Shown one piece after another: positions 5,334-12,122 of a DNA stretch of 12,339 nt. Every line of letters begins with the position of its first letter. Within the stretch, counting starts at the first letter, position 1. Location of the stretch: contig CABUBS010000051.1 of NCBI GenBank assembly GCA_902489855.1, positions 1-12,339 on the forward strand. Reading direction: 5' to 3'. The position numbers and the translations under genes were made by a program. The stretch is from an uncultured Collinsella sp. Its GTDB lineage: Bacteria; Actinomycetota; Coriobacteriia; Coriobacteriales; Coriobacteriaceae. The notes under the pieces were generated by a model, which ran no database searches, was not told the origin of the DNA, and worked only from the letters and a program-made list of their open reading frames with translations.

Positions 5334-8300
5334 ATGTTCGAGAAGCGGCTCTTCTCCCTGGTTCCGCAGGCAACGCCCTACATTATGGCAAGCGTCCTGT
5401 TTAAGTGGATCGCGCTCATGGCAAACATCACGGTGATGTGGGTGCTTGCACGCATCTTGGGCGGCATCGTCACGGACGGTCTTTCCGCCGTGCTCGCCGT
5501 CGACGCGCTCACAAAAGCCACCCTGCCGCTCGCCGCCGCCATCATCGTGCGCACCGCTGCCATCTATCTGGCGCAGCGCTCCGGCGACAAGGCCGCCTTC
5601 GAGGCCGTTCGCCGCGTGCGTTCGCTCGTCTACGACAAGCTCACCGCGCTGGGCCCGTCCTACACCGAGACCGTCCCCACCGCCGAGGCCGTACAGACCA
5701 GCGTCGAGGGCGCCACGCAACTCCAGGTGTACTTTGGCGGCTACCTGCCGCAGCTCTTTTTTTCTGCCTTGGCACCCATCACGCTGTTCGTGCTGCTCGC
5801 AGGCCAAGCGGGACTTCCCGCCGCGCTGCTGCTCGCGTGCGTTCCGGTCATCCCCGTCTCCATCATGATGGTCATGCGCAACGCCAAAAAGATTGGTTCC
5901 GAGTACTGGGGCAGCTACGTCGACCTGGGCGGTATGTTCCTGGAGGCCGTCCAAGGCCTCACCACCCTTAAGGTGTACCAGGCCGATCGCGACTGGCACA
6001 AACGCATCAATGCCGAGTCCGAGCGCTTTCGCGTGGCTACCATGCGCCTGCTGGTAATGCAGCTGCGCTCCATCTGCGTAATGGACCTGGTCGTCTATAT
6101 GGGCGCCGCGCTCGGTATTATCGTGGCGGTGGTGCAGCTCGCCAGCGGCAAGGTCGGCTTTGAAGCCGCCTTCCTCATCGTCTTTTTGTCGCAGGAGTTC
6201 TTTTTGCCCATGCGACGCTTGGGTTCGCTGTTTCACACGGCCATGAACGGCATGGCGGCCTCACGCCGCATGTTTGGCATCCTGGATACACCCGAGCCCG
6301 AGCGCGGCGACGTTGAGCTTGACGGCCGCGGTGATATCGAGCTTTCCGACGTGAGCTATGCCTACGGCAACCGCACCGTGCTGGATCAAGCCCGCGCCAC
6401 CATCGCACGCGGCTCACTTGTGGCACTCGTTGGCGAGAGCGGCGGCGGCAAGTCAACGCTCGCGGGCATTATCTCGGGCCGCAAGGAGGCCTACCGCGGC
6501 AGCGTGCGCATTGGCGGTGTTGAGTTGCGCGATGCCACGGCCGCCTCGCTCATGCGTGCCGTCACGCTGGTACCCACCAACGGTTACCTGTTTGCCGGTA
6601 CCCTGCGCGACAACCTGCTGCTCGCCCAGCCCAACGCCACCGATACCGAGCTCTTGCGCGCGCTCGACCGCACGCGCGTGGCGGCCTTTGTGCAGGCCAA
6701 CGGCGGGCTCGACATGGTGATTAACGAGGGCGGCACCAACCTTTCGGGCGGTCAGCGCCAGCGCGTGTGCATGGCCCGCGCCCTGCTGCACGACTCCCCC
6801 ATCTATGTGTTTGACGAGGCCACGAGCAACGTCGACGCCGCGAGCGAAGCCGCGATTGGCGAGGTCATCGCATCGCTTGTCGGCGAGCACACCGTGATCG
6901 TGGTGGCGCATCGCCTGTCAACGATTGTGAACGCCGACCAGATTCTGGTGCTGAAGCGCGGTCGCATTGCCGAGCGCGGCACCCATGACGAGCTCCTGTC
7001 GGACGCGGGCGTCTATGCACGCATGTGGAATAGCCAGAAACAGCTCTCGGCATATGCATATGCCGACGATGAGGGCGCTGAAGATATGAGCGCGAACGCC
7101 GAGGATGCGGTTGAGAATGCCGACGATGCCGGCACGGCTGTCGGAGCGTCTCCCACCGCGGTATCGGCTGCCAAGCCCGCCCGTCGCTCGGCACCGTCCA
7201 TCATGTGGCGCATGATGGGACTCGTGCGCCCGCTTGCCGGCTGGCTTGCTCTGGCCGTCGCGCTGGGCAGCATTGGCATGCTTACCGCCGCGTTTGTTCC
7301 GACGTTTGGCGCCTTTGGCCTTATGGCCGCCCTGGGCCACAACGCCCTGGGGTTTGGCCTTGTCGCGGCATGCGTGGCCTGCGCCGTCTGCGGCATCGCA
7401 CGCGGGCCGCTCCATTACGGTGAGCAGCTCTGCAACCACTACATCGCGTTCCGCCTGCTCGCACACGTCCGCGACCTGGTCTTTGGCGCCCTGCGCCAGC
7501 TGGCTCCCGCCAAGCTCGAGGGCCGCGGCAAGGGCGAGCTCGTGAGCCTCGTCACCTCGGATATCGAGCTGCTCGAGGTGTTCTACGCACACACCATCTC
7601 GCCTATCGCCATCGCCTTGGTCTGCACCGTCGTATTCGAGGCCTTTTTGCTGGCTGTGAGCCCCGAGCTCGCAGGTATCGCACTGGCGAGCTACCTATGC
7701 CTGGGCGTGCTGCTGCCGCTGGTTTCGTCTAAGGCATGTGGCGCCGCCGGCCGACAGAGCCGCGAGGGCGCAGGCAAGCTGGGCGCCTATGTTCTCGATA
7801 GCTTGCGCGGAGCAGGCGAGACCATCCAATTTGCCGGCGGCAGCGATCGCAGCCACACGCTGAGCAAGCTAACCGATCAGGTCGGTGCCGTCGACGCCCG
7901 CCTCAAGCGTCGCCAAGCCGCGAGCGAGGCAGTGGCCGACGCGCTCATTCTTATCGCCAACCTGACGATGCTCGGGCGCGCGCTGCAGTTGGTGGCCGCA
8001 GGTGCGATCGATATGGCCGCTGCGTTTGTCGCCGTCTTTACCTTTGTTTCGTCTTTTGGATCGGTGATGGCCGTGAGCCGTCTGGGCGCCTCCCTGCAAG
8101 AGACGCTCGCCTCGGGCGCGCGCGTGCTCGACCTGCTCGACGAGCAACCTCAGTGTGCCGAAGTCACCAATGGCCAAGATGTCGACTTTGCCGGCGCGGC
8201 AGCCGAGCACGTGCGCTTTAGCTATGCGGGAGGACATGGCGCGAACTCTGCGGGCGATGCAGGCGCAGTAGCCGCCGGACTTATTCTCGACGACGTGACC

Positions 8301-8885
8301 TGCACTTTTGAACCCGGCACCATGACCTGCATCACGGGACGTTCGGGATCGGGCAAGTCGACGCTGCTCAAGCTGCTCATGCGCTTTTGGGACCCCACCG
8401 ACGGCACCATCGCGGTAAGCGATGTCGACGCCCGCCGTATCAACACGGCGAGCTTGCGCGACAACGAGGCTTACATGACGCAGGACACGCATCTGTTCTG
8501 CGGAACCGTACGCGAGAACCTGCTGGTCGCACGCGCCGACGCCACCGACGCCGAGCTGCTCGATGCCTGCCGCTCCGCTTCGCTCACCGCCCTCATCGAC
8601 CGCCTGCCGCAAGGCCTCGACACACCGGTTGCCGAGCTGGGCGACTCGCTGTCGGGCGGTGAGCGCCAGCGCATCGGACTTGCACGCATCTTCCTCAACG
8701 ACGCGCCTTTCATTTTGCTCGACGAGCCCACCAGCGCCCTCGACGCACTCAACGAGGCGTCCGTGATGAAGGCCGTCGACGAGCTCAAGCGCCGCGGCAA
8801 GACTATCGTGCTCGTCAGTCACCGCGACAGCACCTGCGCTTTTGCCGACTGCTCACTTTCGGTCGAACACGGGAGGCTGAGCTAA
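5334..8885 (+). CDS. Fused CydDC-like ABC exporter (TMD-NBD-TMD-NBD)
   Basis: A 1183-residue protein holding two complete ABC half-transporters of the CydDC/thiol-exporter-like group, so it likely forms a full exporter alone in the cytoplasmic membrane. Half 1 has membrane helices within about 15-300 and NBD1 with Walker A GESGGGKST (367-375), LSGGQ (470-474), Walker B YVFDEATSNVD (491-501) and switch H526. Half 2 has helices within about 630-915 and NBD2 with Walker A GRSGSGKST (1002-1010), Q1050, LSGGE (1106-1110), Walker B FILLDEPTSALD (1126-1137) and H1163. NBD1 lacks the usual Q-loop glutamine (LVPTN, 413-416). NBD2 has a Gly/Ala-rich insert (about 965-983) after the A-loop tyrosine Y964. 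An acidic, Ala-rich linker (about 574-620) joins the halves. The ATG follows AGGAGG by four bases. Substrate unknown: CydDC exports cysteine/glutathione, but no cydAB is present here. The protein overlaps ygbA by one base. Confidence 0.92.
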   Translation: MFEKRLFSLVPQATPYIMASVLFKWIALMANITVMWVLARILGGIVTDGLSAVLAVDALTKATLPLAAAIIVRTAAIYLAQRSGDKAAFEAVRRVRSLVYDKLTALGPSYTETVPTAEAVQTSVEGATQLQVYFGGYLPQLFFSALAPITLFVLLAGQAGLPAALLLACVPVIPVSIMMVMRNAKKIGSEYWGSYVDLGGMFLEAVQGLTTLKVYQADRDWHKRINAESERFRVATMRLLVMQLRSICVMDLVVYMGAALGIIVAVVQLASGKVGFEAAFLIVFLSQEFFLPMRRLGSLFHTAMNGMAASRRMFGILDTPEPERGDVELDGRGDIELSDVSYAYGNRTVLDQARATIARGSLVALVGESGGGKSTLAGIISGRKEAYRGSVRIGGVELRDATAASLMRAVTLVPTNGYLFAGTLRDNLLLAQPNATDTELLRALDRTRVAAFVQANGGLDMVINEGGTNLSGGQRQRVCMARALLHDSPIYVFDEATSNVDAASEAAIGEVIASLVGEHTVIVVAHRLSTIVNADQILVLKRGRIAERGTHDELLSDAGVYARMWNSQKQLSAYAYADDEGAEDMSANAEDAVENADDAGTAVGASPTAVSAAKPARRSAPSIMWRMMGLVRPLAGWLALAVALGSIGMLTAAFVPTFGAFGLMAALGHNALGFGLVAACVACAVCGIARGPLHYGEQLCNHYIAFRLLAHVRDLVFGALRQLAPAKLEGRGKGELVSLVTSDIELLEVFYAHTISPIAIALVCTVVFEAFLLAVSPELAGIALASYLCLGVLLPLVSSKACGAAGRQSREGAGKLGAYVLDSLRGAGETIQFAGGSDRSHTLSKLTDQVGAVDARLKRRQAASEAVADALILIANLTMLGRALQLVAAGAIDMAAAFVAVFTFVSSFGSVMAVSRLGASLQETLASGARVLDLLDEQPQCAEVTNGQDVDFAGAAAEHVRFSYAGGHGANSAGDAGAVAAGLILDDVTCTFEPGTMTCITGRSGSGKSTLLKLLMRFWDPTDGTIAVSDVDARRINTASLRDNEAYMTQDTHLFCGTVRENLLVARADATDAELLDACRSASLTALIDRLPQGLDTPVAELGDSLSGGERQRIGLARIFLNDAPFILLDEPTSALDALNEASVMKAVDELKRRGKTIVLVSHRDSTCAFADCSLSVEHGRLS

Positions 8886-9307
8886 TGGCGCGCGCGGTCG
8901 ACACACCGGAGCTAGTACGCAAACGTGAGCGCGAGGCCCAAATGGTGTCGCAAATGATTGCGCTGTGGTGCCGTGGGCATCATGGCGGCGGGCATGCGGG
9001 CGAGCAGGCTGCCAGCGGCGATGCACCCGAGCGCGTGAAGCTCGGATTCCGGGCCATCACCCTCTGTCCCGAATGCGCCGAGCTGCAGAAATACGCCGTC
9101 GCACGCATTGAGCACTGCCCGCACATGGGCACCAAGACATTTTGCTCGGCCTGTCCTTCGCATTGTTACCGGCCTGCCATGCGCGAGAAGATCCGCGAGG
9201 TCATGCGCTGGTCGGGACCGCGTATGATCCGCTATCGCCCCATCACCGCCGTACGGCACGCAATGGTAACGGTGCAGGCCAAACGCGCGGCGGCACGAAG
9301 CAAGTAA
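8885..9307 (+). CDS. ygbA: YgbA-family protein (nitrous oxide-stimulated promoter family)
   Basis: A 140-residue cysteine-rich soluble protein matching the YgbA_NO family. Family marks are QMIALWCRGHHG (23-34), LCPECAEL (60-67), YAVARIEHCPHMGTKTFCSACPSHC, which spans 70-94 with cysteines at 78, 87, 90 and 94, and REKIREVMRWSGPRM (100-114). The seven cysteines (29, 61, 64, 78, 87, 90, 94) suggest metal or iron-sulphur binding, which is inference. E. coli ygbA belongs to the NsrR nitric-oxide regulon. The biochemical activity is not established to my knowledge. The start ATG shares its A with the exporter stop (TAATG), with GGGAGG eight bases upstream, so translation is probably coupled. A Gly/Ala-rich insert (about 34-48) lengthens the N-terminal part compared with the roughly 117-residue E. 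coli protein. No terminator follows. The palindromic element copy 2 begins about 35 bp downstream. Confidence 0.88.
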   Translation: MARAVDTPELVRKREREAQMVSQMIALWCRGHHGGGHAGEQAASGDAPERVKLGFRAITLCPECAELQKYAVARIEHCPHMGTKTFCSACPSHCYRPAMREKIREVMRWSGPRMIRYRPITAVRHAMVTVQAKRAAARSK

Positions 9308-9339
9308 TCGCCGACGCCGGCACGCGCCTCCCCGCCCCT

Positions 9340-9427
9340 CGCCCTCGCCTCAAACATGTACATCAGCCTCCAAACATGTCATTTTTTGTCGGTTTTGGAG
9401 GCTGATGTACATGTTTTGGAGCCGGGC
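9340..9427. repeat. Long palindromic repeat element, copy 2
   Basis: Perfect inverted repeat with 23-bp arms at 9352-9374 and 9394-9416 around the 19-base loop CATGTCATTTTTTGTCGGT. The arms extend imperfectly into a C-rich left flank and a GGAGCCGGGCC right flank. CAAACATGT recurs at 9351 and 9371 (20 bp apart), and TTTTGGAG at 9393 and 9414 (21 bp apart). Same family as 5051-5133. There is no T-run after the stem on either strand, so it is not a standard terminator, although it could still protect the 3' end of the upstream mRNA. Confidence 0.88.
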
Positions 9428-9516
9428 CGATGCCGCGCGACAAACCTCATGCGTCGCGCAGCCTTTCCAATCGATTTCGACCCCCGGCGTGCCCGGCGCG
9501 TTGAGAGCTGCGCCAT

Positions 9517-9522
9517 TACAAT
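9517..9522 (+). promoter_or_regulatory. Possible -10 box for the histidinol-phosphatase gene
   Basis: TACAAT at 9517-9522 is one mismatch from the TATAAT consensus and lies 32 bp upstream of the ATG, just ahead of the AAAGGAG ribosome binding site (9543-9549). TTGAGA at 9501-9506 is only ten bases away, too close to serve as its -35. Supported by position and one hexamer only. Confidence 0.25.
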
Positions 9523-9554
9523 GGAGCGGATTCGCCGAATGCAAAGGAGTCACC

Positions 9555-10466
9555 ATGTCTGCTTGCCCGCTGATCGATTGCCATACTCATACCTCGTTTT
9601 CGGATGGCCATGCCTCGTTTGAGGACAACGTCCGCGCCGCCGCTGCGGCCGGCTGCCGCGTCATGGTCTCGACTGACCACCTCACCCTGCCCGCCAGCAT
9701 GGACGCCAACTGCGAAGTGCAGGTTGTCGAGGGCGACCTGACGGCGCATCGTCTGGCATTTGAGGACGCCTGCAGGCTTGCCGCGCAAATCGCGCCGGAG
9801 CTCGAGCTTATCTATGGCTTTGAATGCGATTGGTACGAGGGCTGCGAGCCTTTGGTTGAGCGCTGGTCCCAGGGCGCCGTCGTGCGCCTGGGCAGTGTGC
9901 ATTGGATTGGCGACCCCGGCGATATCATGGCCGGTGCCGCGGGTACGGCGGGAACGGAAAACGTCGCTCGACCCGATACACCCGATTCCCTTTGCGGTTG
10001 GATCGATGACGACACCAACCTGCACGTTTGGGAAAACCTGGGGGTACGCGGCGTGTGGGAGCGCTACGTCGACGACTGGTGCCGCGCCTGCGAGAGCCCG
10101 CTCAACTTTGATGTAATGGCTCATCCCGACCTGGTCATGCGCTTTTCGAAGGAGGGCTTTGCGCCCGATTTTGATCCGGCACCGTTTTGGGAGCAGATGG
10201 CAGAGTGCGCACACGATACAGGCCGCCGCGTTGAGGTTTCGACCGCCGCGCCGCGCAAGGGCCTCGACGACTACTATCCCGCGACCGGGTTGTTGCGTTG
10301 CTTCGCCCACGCCGAGGTCCCAATCACTTTTGGCTCGGACGCACACCGCGCCTGCGACATTTGCTGGAACATCCGTGAGGCCCAGGCACACGCCTACGAC
10401 TGTGGCTACCGAACCTTCGACATCCCCCACGCCACCGGAGAATGGGAGTCCACGCCCCTCGCCTAA
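9555..10466 (+). CDS. hisK: PHP-family histidinol-phosphatase (HisK/HisJ type)
   Basis: A 303-residue PHP-domain metal-dependent phosphatase that probably converts L-histidinol phosphate to histidinol, the eighth step of histidine synthesis. Metal-ligand motifs are in the family order: DCHTHTSFSDG (8-18, H10 and H12), STDH (39-42), GFE (88-90), GSVHWIGD (113-120, H116), AHPD (189-192), VEVST (226-230) and GSDAH (260-264). Length fits HisK/HisJ (about 270-300). An extra stretch at about 122-155 (GAAGTAGTENV region) lengthens the loop after H116. The ATG at 9555 is preceded by AAAGGAG with a five-base spacer. The open frame further upstream runs through the palindromic repeat and is not credible. 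It converges on hisE with a 27-bp gap. The adjacent his genes support this role over other PHP functions, but the family also contains other phosphoesterases, so the symbol is tentative. Confidence 0.82.
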   Translation: MSACPLIDCHTHTSFSDGHASFEDNVRAAAAAGCRVMVSTDHLTLPASMDANCEVQVVEGDLTAHRLAFEDACRLAAQIAPELELIYGFECDWYEGCEPLVERWSQGAVVRLGSVHWIGDPGDIMAGAAGTAGTENVARPDTPDSLCGWIDDDTNLHVWENLGVRGVWERYVDDWCRACESPLNFDVMAHPDLVMRFSKEGFAPDFDPAPFWEQMAECAHDTGRRVEVSTAAPRKGLDDYYPATGLLRCFAHAEVPITFGSDAHRACDICWNIREAQAHAYDCGYRTFDIPHATGEWESTPLA

Positions 10467-10467
10467 G

Positions 10468-10498
10468 ACTAGTCGCTGGACGTTCTTAAACGACTAGT
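10468..10498. terminator. Hairpin at the convergent hisK / hisE ends (possible bidirectional terminator)
   Basis: A perfect 8-bp inverted repeat ACTAGTCG (10468-10475) and CGACTAGT (10491-10498) with a 15-base loop starts one base after the hisK stop and covers the hisE stop codon (10494-10496). No T-run follows on either strand, so intrinsic termination is doubtful. Position between converging genes is the main argument. Confidence 0.3.
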
Positions 10499-10811
10499 GG
10501 CGGCGGGCGTTGAGTTCACCGGCCAGTTCATCGAGGGTGATGCCGTAGCGCTCGAGCGTCACGAGCAGGTGGTAGATCAGGTCGCCGGCCTCATAGCGAA
10601 TGTGGTCGTGATCGTTGTCCTTGCAGGCCATGATCACCTCGCTCGCCTCCTCGGCAAGCTTCTTGAGCAGCTCATCCTCCACGTCGGTCAGCAGACGCGC
10701 GGTATAGCTCTCCTGTGGCGACGCGTCACGACGGCCATGAATCACCTCGGCCAGCCCCGTCAGCGTCTCTCCGATATTTCCATCCTGAACATTTGCGGTG
10801 CGCACACCCAT
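10494..10811 (-). CDS. hisE: Phosphoribosyl-ATP pyrophosphohydrolase
   Basis: A 105-residue single-domain HisE, which cleaves phosphoribosyl-ATP to phosphoribosyl-AMP and pyrophosphate (second step of histidine synthesis). It shows SYTARLL (35-41), KKLAEEASEVIMACK (50-64) with the metal-binding glutamates E54, E55 and E58, and YEAGDLIYHLLVTL (73-86) with E74 and D77. Length is typical for a stand-alone HisE. Here HisI is a separate gene rather than a fused HisIE. The ATG at 10811 has AAAGGA about seven to eight bases upstream. It lies 46 bp downstream of hisI on the same strand and is the last gene of the cluster. Confidence 0.96.
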   Translation of the reverse strand: MGVRTANVQDGNIGETLTGLAEVIHGRRDASPQESYTARLLTDVEDELLKKLAEEASEVIMACKDNDHDHIRYEAGDLIYHLLVTLERYGITLDELAGELNARRH

Positions 10812-10857
10812 GGTTCAATCCTTTCTGGTTGGCCAAGCGCCTGGTCGAGCACCCGCC

Positions 10858-11187
10858 CTACGCGAGTTTCTTAAAGAAGCAGGTACGGTTGCCGGTATGG
10901 CAGGCAGGACCCGGCGAGTCCACCTTGACCAGCAGCGTATCGCTATCGCAGTCGGCCCAGAGTTCCTTGACCTCCTGCATGTTGCCGCTCGTCGCGCCCT
11001 TGTTCCAGAGCTCCTGGCGACTGCGGCTCCAAAACCACGTAGTCCCGGTCTTAAGCGTAAGCCCCACCGACTCCTCGTTCATCCAAGCAACCATAAGCAC
11101 CTCACCGGTGTCATACTGCTGAACCACACAAGGAATCAGCCCGCGGGCATCGTATTTAAGATCAGCCGCTTCTACTACCTCAGTCAT
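10858..11187 (-). CDS. hisI: Phosphoribosyl-AMP cyclohydrolase
   Basis: A 109-residue HisI that opens the purine ring of phosphoribosyl-AMP (third step of histidine synthesis). Motifs are LIPCVVQQYDTGEVLMVAWMN (17-37, abbreviated family block ending in MVAWMN), WFWSRSRQELWNKG (51-64), the metal-binding DCDSD (79-83) and the zinc ligands in GPACHTGNRTC (93-103: C96, C103, with H97). The frame can be opened at TTG 11199, ATG 11190 or ATG 11187. GGGAG sits five bases before 11187 and only two before 11190, so I chose 11187. The gene lies 149 bp downstream of hisF, and that gap contains the structured element at 11231-11330. Confidence 0.95.
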   Translation of the reverse strand: MTEVVEAADLKYDARGLIPCVVQQYDTGEVLMVAWMNEESVGLTLKTGTTWFWSRSRQELWNKGATSGNMQEVKELWADCDSDTLLVKVDSPGPACHTGNRTCFFKKLA

Positions 11188-11230
11188 CATTTCTCCCAAG
11201 TAATAACAGTAAGCCCCACAGGTCGGCGAG

Positions 11231-11330
11231 GGTTGCCCAGGTGCCCGAGATTCCGAGCGACAAGCCCGACGACGCGTACTTAAGTACGCAAGGAGGGTTG
11301 GAGCCGGAAGGTCGGGTGCCTGGGCAAGCC
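11231..11330. other. Nested self-complementary element in the hisF-hisI gap
   Basis: An outer stem pairs 11233-11248 (TTGCCCAGGTGCCCGA) with 11312-11327 (TCGGGTGCCTGGGCAA). This makes 16 pairs, of which a central UG/GU pair of wobbles forms in a plus-strand RNA but would be C-A mismatches in the minus-strand transcript. Inside, TTCCG (11251-11255) pairs with CGGAA (11305-11309), CAA-CCC with one bulge (11261-11267) pairs with GGGTTG (11295-11300), and the tip is the perfect palindrome GCGTACTTAAGTACGC (11274-11289), which makes a 6-bp stem with a UUAA loop. It lies in the transcribed leader of hisI if the his genes form one operon. It could be an RNA element, a repeat-family member or a protein-binding site. 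I do not recognise it as a named riboswitch. Confidence 0.55.
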
Positions 11331-11336
11331 GCAGCG

Positions 11337-12119
11337 CTAGAAATCCAATCTCATGGGAATACCTTGAGATGCCATGTACTCCTTCACCTGGCGAATGCTG
11401 AAAGTTCCAAAGTGAAAGACGCTGGCCGCCAGCACGGCGTCGGCTTCGCCCTCGATCACGCCCTCGGCAAAATGCTCGAGCGTGCCCACGCCGCCGCTCG
11501 CGATGACGGGGATTGGCACCGCGCGCGCCACGGCGCGGGTGAGCGCCAGGTCAAAGCCGGCCTTGGTGCCGTCGCGGTCCATGCTGGTGAGCAAGATCTC
11601 GCCGGCGCCGCGACGAGCCGCCTCCTCGGCCCATGCCACCGCATCGATACCCGTGGCGTTGCGGCCTCCTGCGGTAAAAACCTCCCACTTGTCGGCATCC
11701 GGCTGCTCAGGCAGGCCGACGCGCTTGGCATCGATCGCCACGACCACGGCCTGGCTGCCAAACGCCGCGGCAGCTTGGCTGATCAGCGACGGGTCGCGCA
11801 CGGCGGCAGAGTTGAGCGATACCTTGTCGGCACCGGCCGCAACCATGGTACGCATGCCCGCCAGGTCGCGGAAGCCGCCGCCCACGGTATAGGGAATAGC
11901 GAGTTCCTCGGCCGCGTGCGCCGCCATCTCGATGGTCGTCGCGCGGTTATCGCTCGTCGCGGTGATGTCCAAAAACACGACCTCGTCCGCACCCTCGCGG
12001 TCGTAGGCACGCGCCAGCTCCACCGGGTCGCCAGCATCGCGCAGGCTCACAAAGTTGACGCCCTTGACCACGCGGCCGTCCTTGACGTCCAGGCAGGGAA
12101 TCACGCGTTTGGTAAGCAT
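11337..12119 (-). CDS. hisF: Imidazole glycerol phosphate synthase cyclase subunit
   Basis: Complete 260-residue HisF, the (beta/alpha)8 cyclase that with the glutaminase HisH makes imidazole glycerol phosphate and AICAR from PRFAR and ammonia. It begins MLTKRVIPCLDVKDGRVVKG with catalytic D11. Further marks are TATSDNRATT (53-62), TVGGGFRD (78-85), VVVAIDAKR (125-133) with catalytic D130, TAGGRNATGIDA (149-160), LLTSMDRDGT (176-185), VIASGGVGT (205-213) and ADAVLAASVFHFG (226-238). The ATG at 12119 follows hisA by three bases and uses GGGGAGGAG in the end of hisA as its ribosome binding site, implying coupling. Confidence 0.98.
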   Translation of the reverse strand: MLTKRVIPCLDVKDGRVVKGVNFVSLRDAGDPVELARAYDREGADEVVFLDITATSDNRATTIEMAAHAAEELAIPYTVGGGFRDLAGMRTMVAAGADKVSLNSAAVRDPSLISQAAAAFGSQAVVVAIDAKRVGLPEQPDADKWEVFTAGGRNATGIDAVAWAEEAARRGAGEILLTSMDRDGTKAGFDLALTRAVARAVPIPVIASGGVGTLEHFAEGVIEGEADAVLAASVFHFGTFSIRQVKEYMASQGIPMRLDF

Positions 12120-12122
12120 GGG

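Noticed and set aside
5259..6236. A 325-residue minus-strand open frame opposite the exporter start
   Set aside because: It is the antisense of the first transmembrane domain, rich in His/Gly/Asp as expected for a shadow frame in GC-rich DNA, and the plus-strand gene is fully supported by ABC motifs.
9340..9427. Palindromic copy 2 as the intrinsic terminator of the ygbA operon
   Set aside because: The only T-run is in the loop, none follows the stem, and the same element also occurs between divergent genes where a terminator has no obvious use.
5040..9430. The two palindromic copies as terminal inverted repeats of a composite mobile element carrying the exporter and ygbA
   Set aside because: No transposase, recombinase or target-site duplication is visible, the copies lie 4.3 kb apart, and coding style inside matches the flanks. 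Two independent copies of a dispersed repeat explain the data.
11200..11208. TGT-TATTAC as an extended -10 promoter for hisI
   Set aside because: It would start transcription inside the ribosome binding site, leaving about six bases before the chosen ATG, so it is not a workable promoter for a gene with a strong Shine-Dalgarno sequence.
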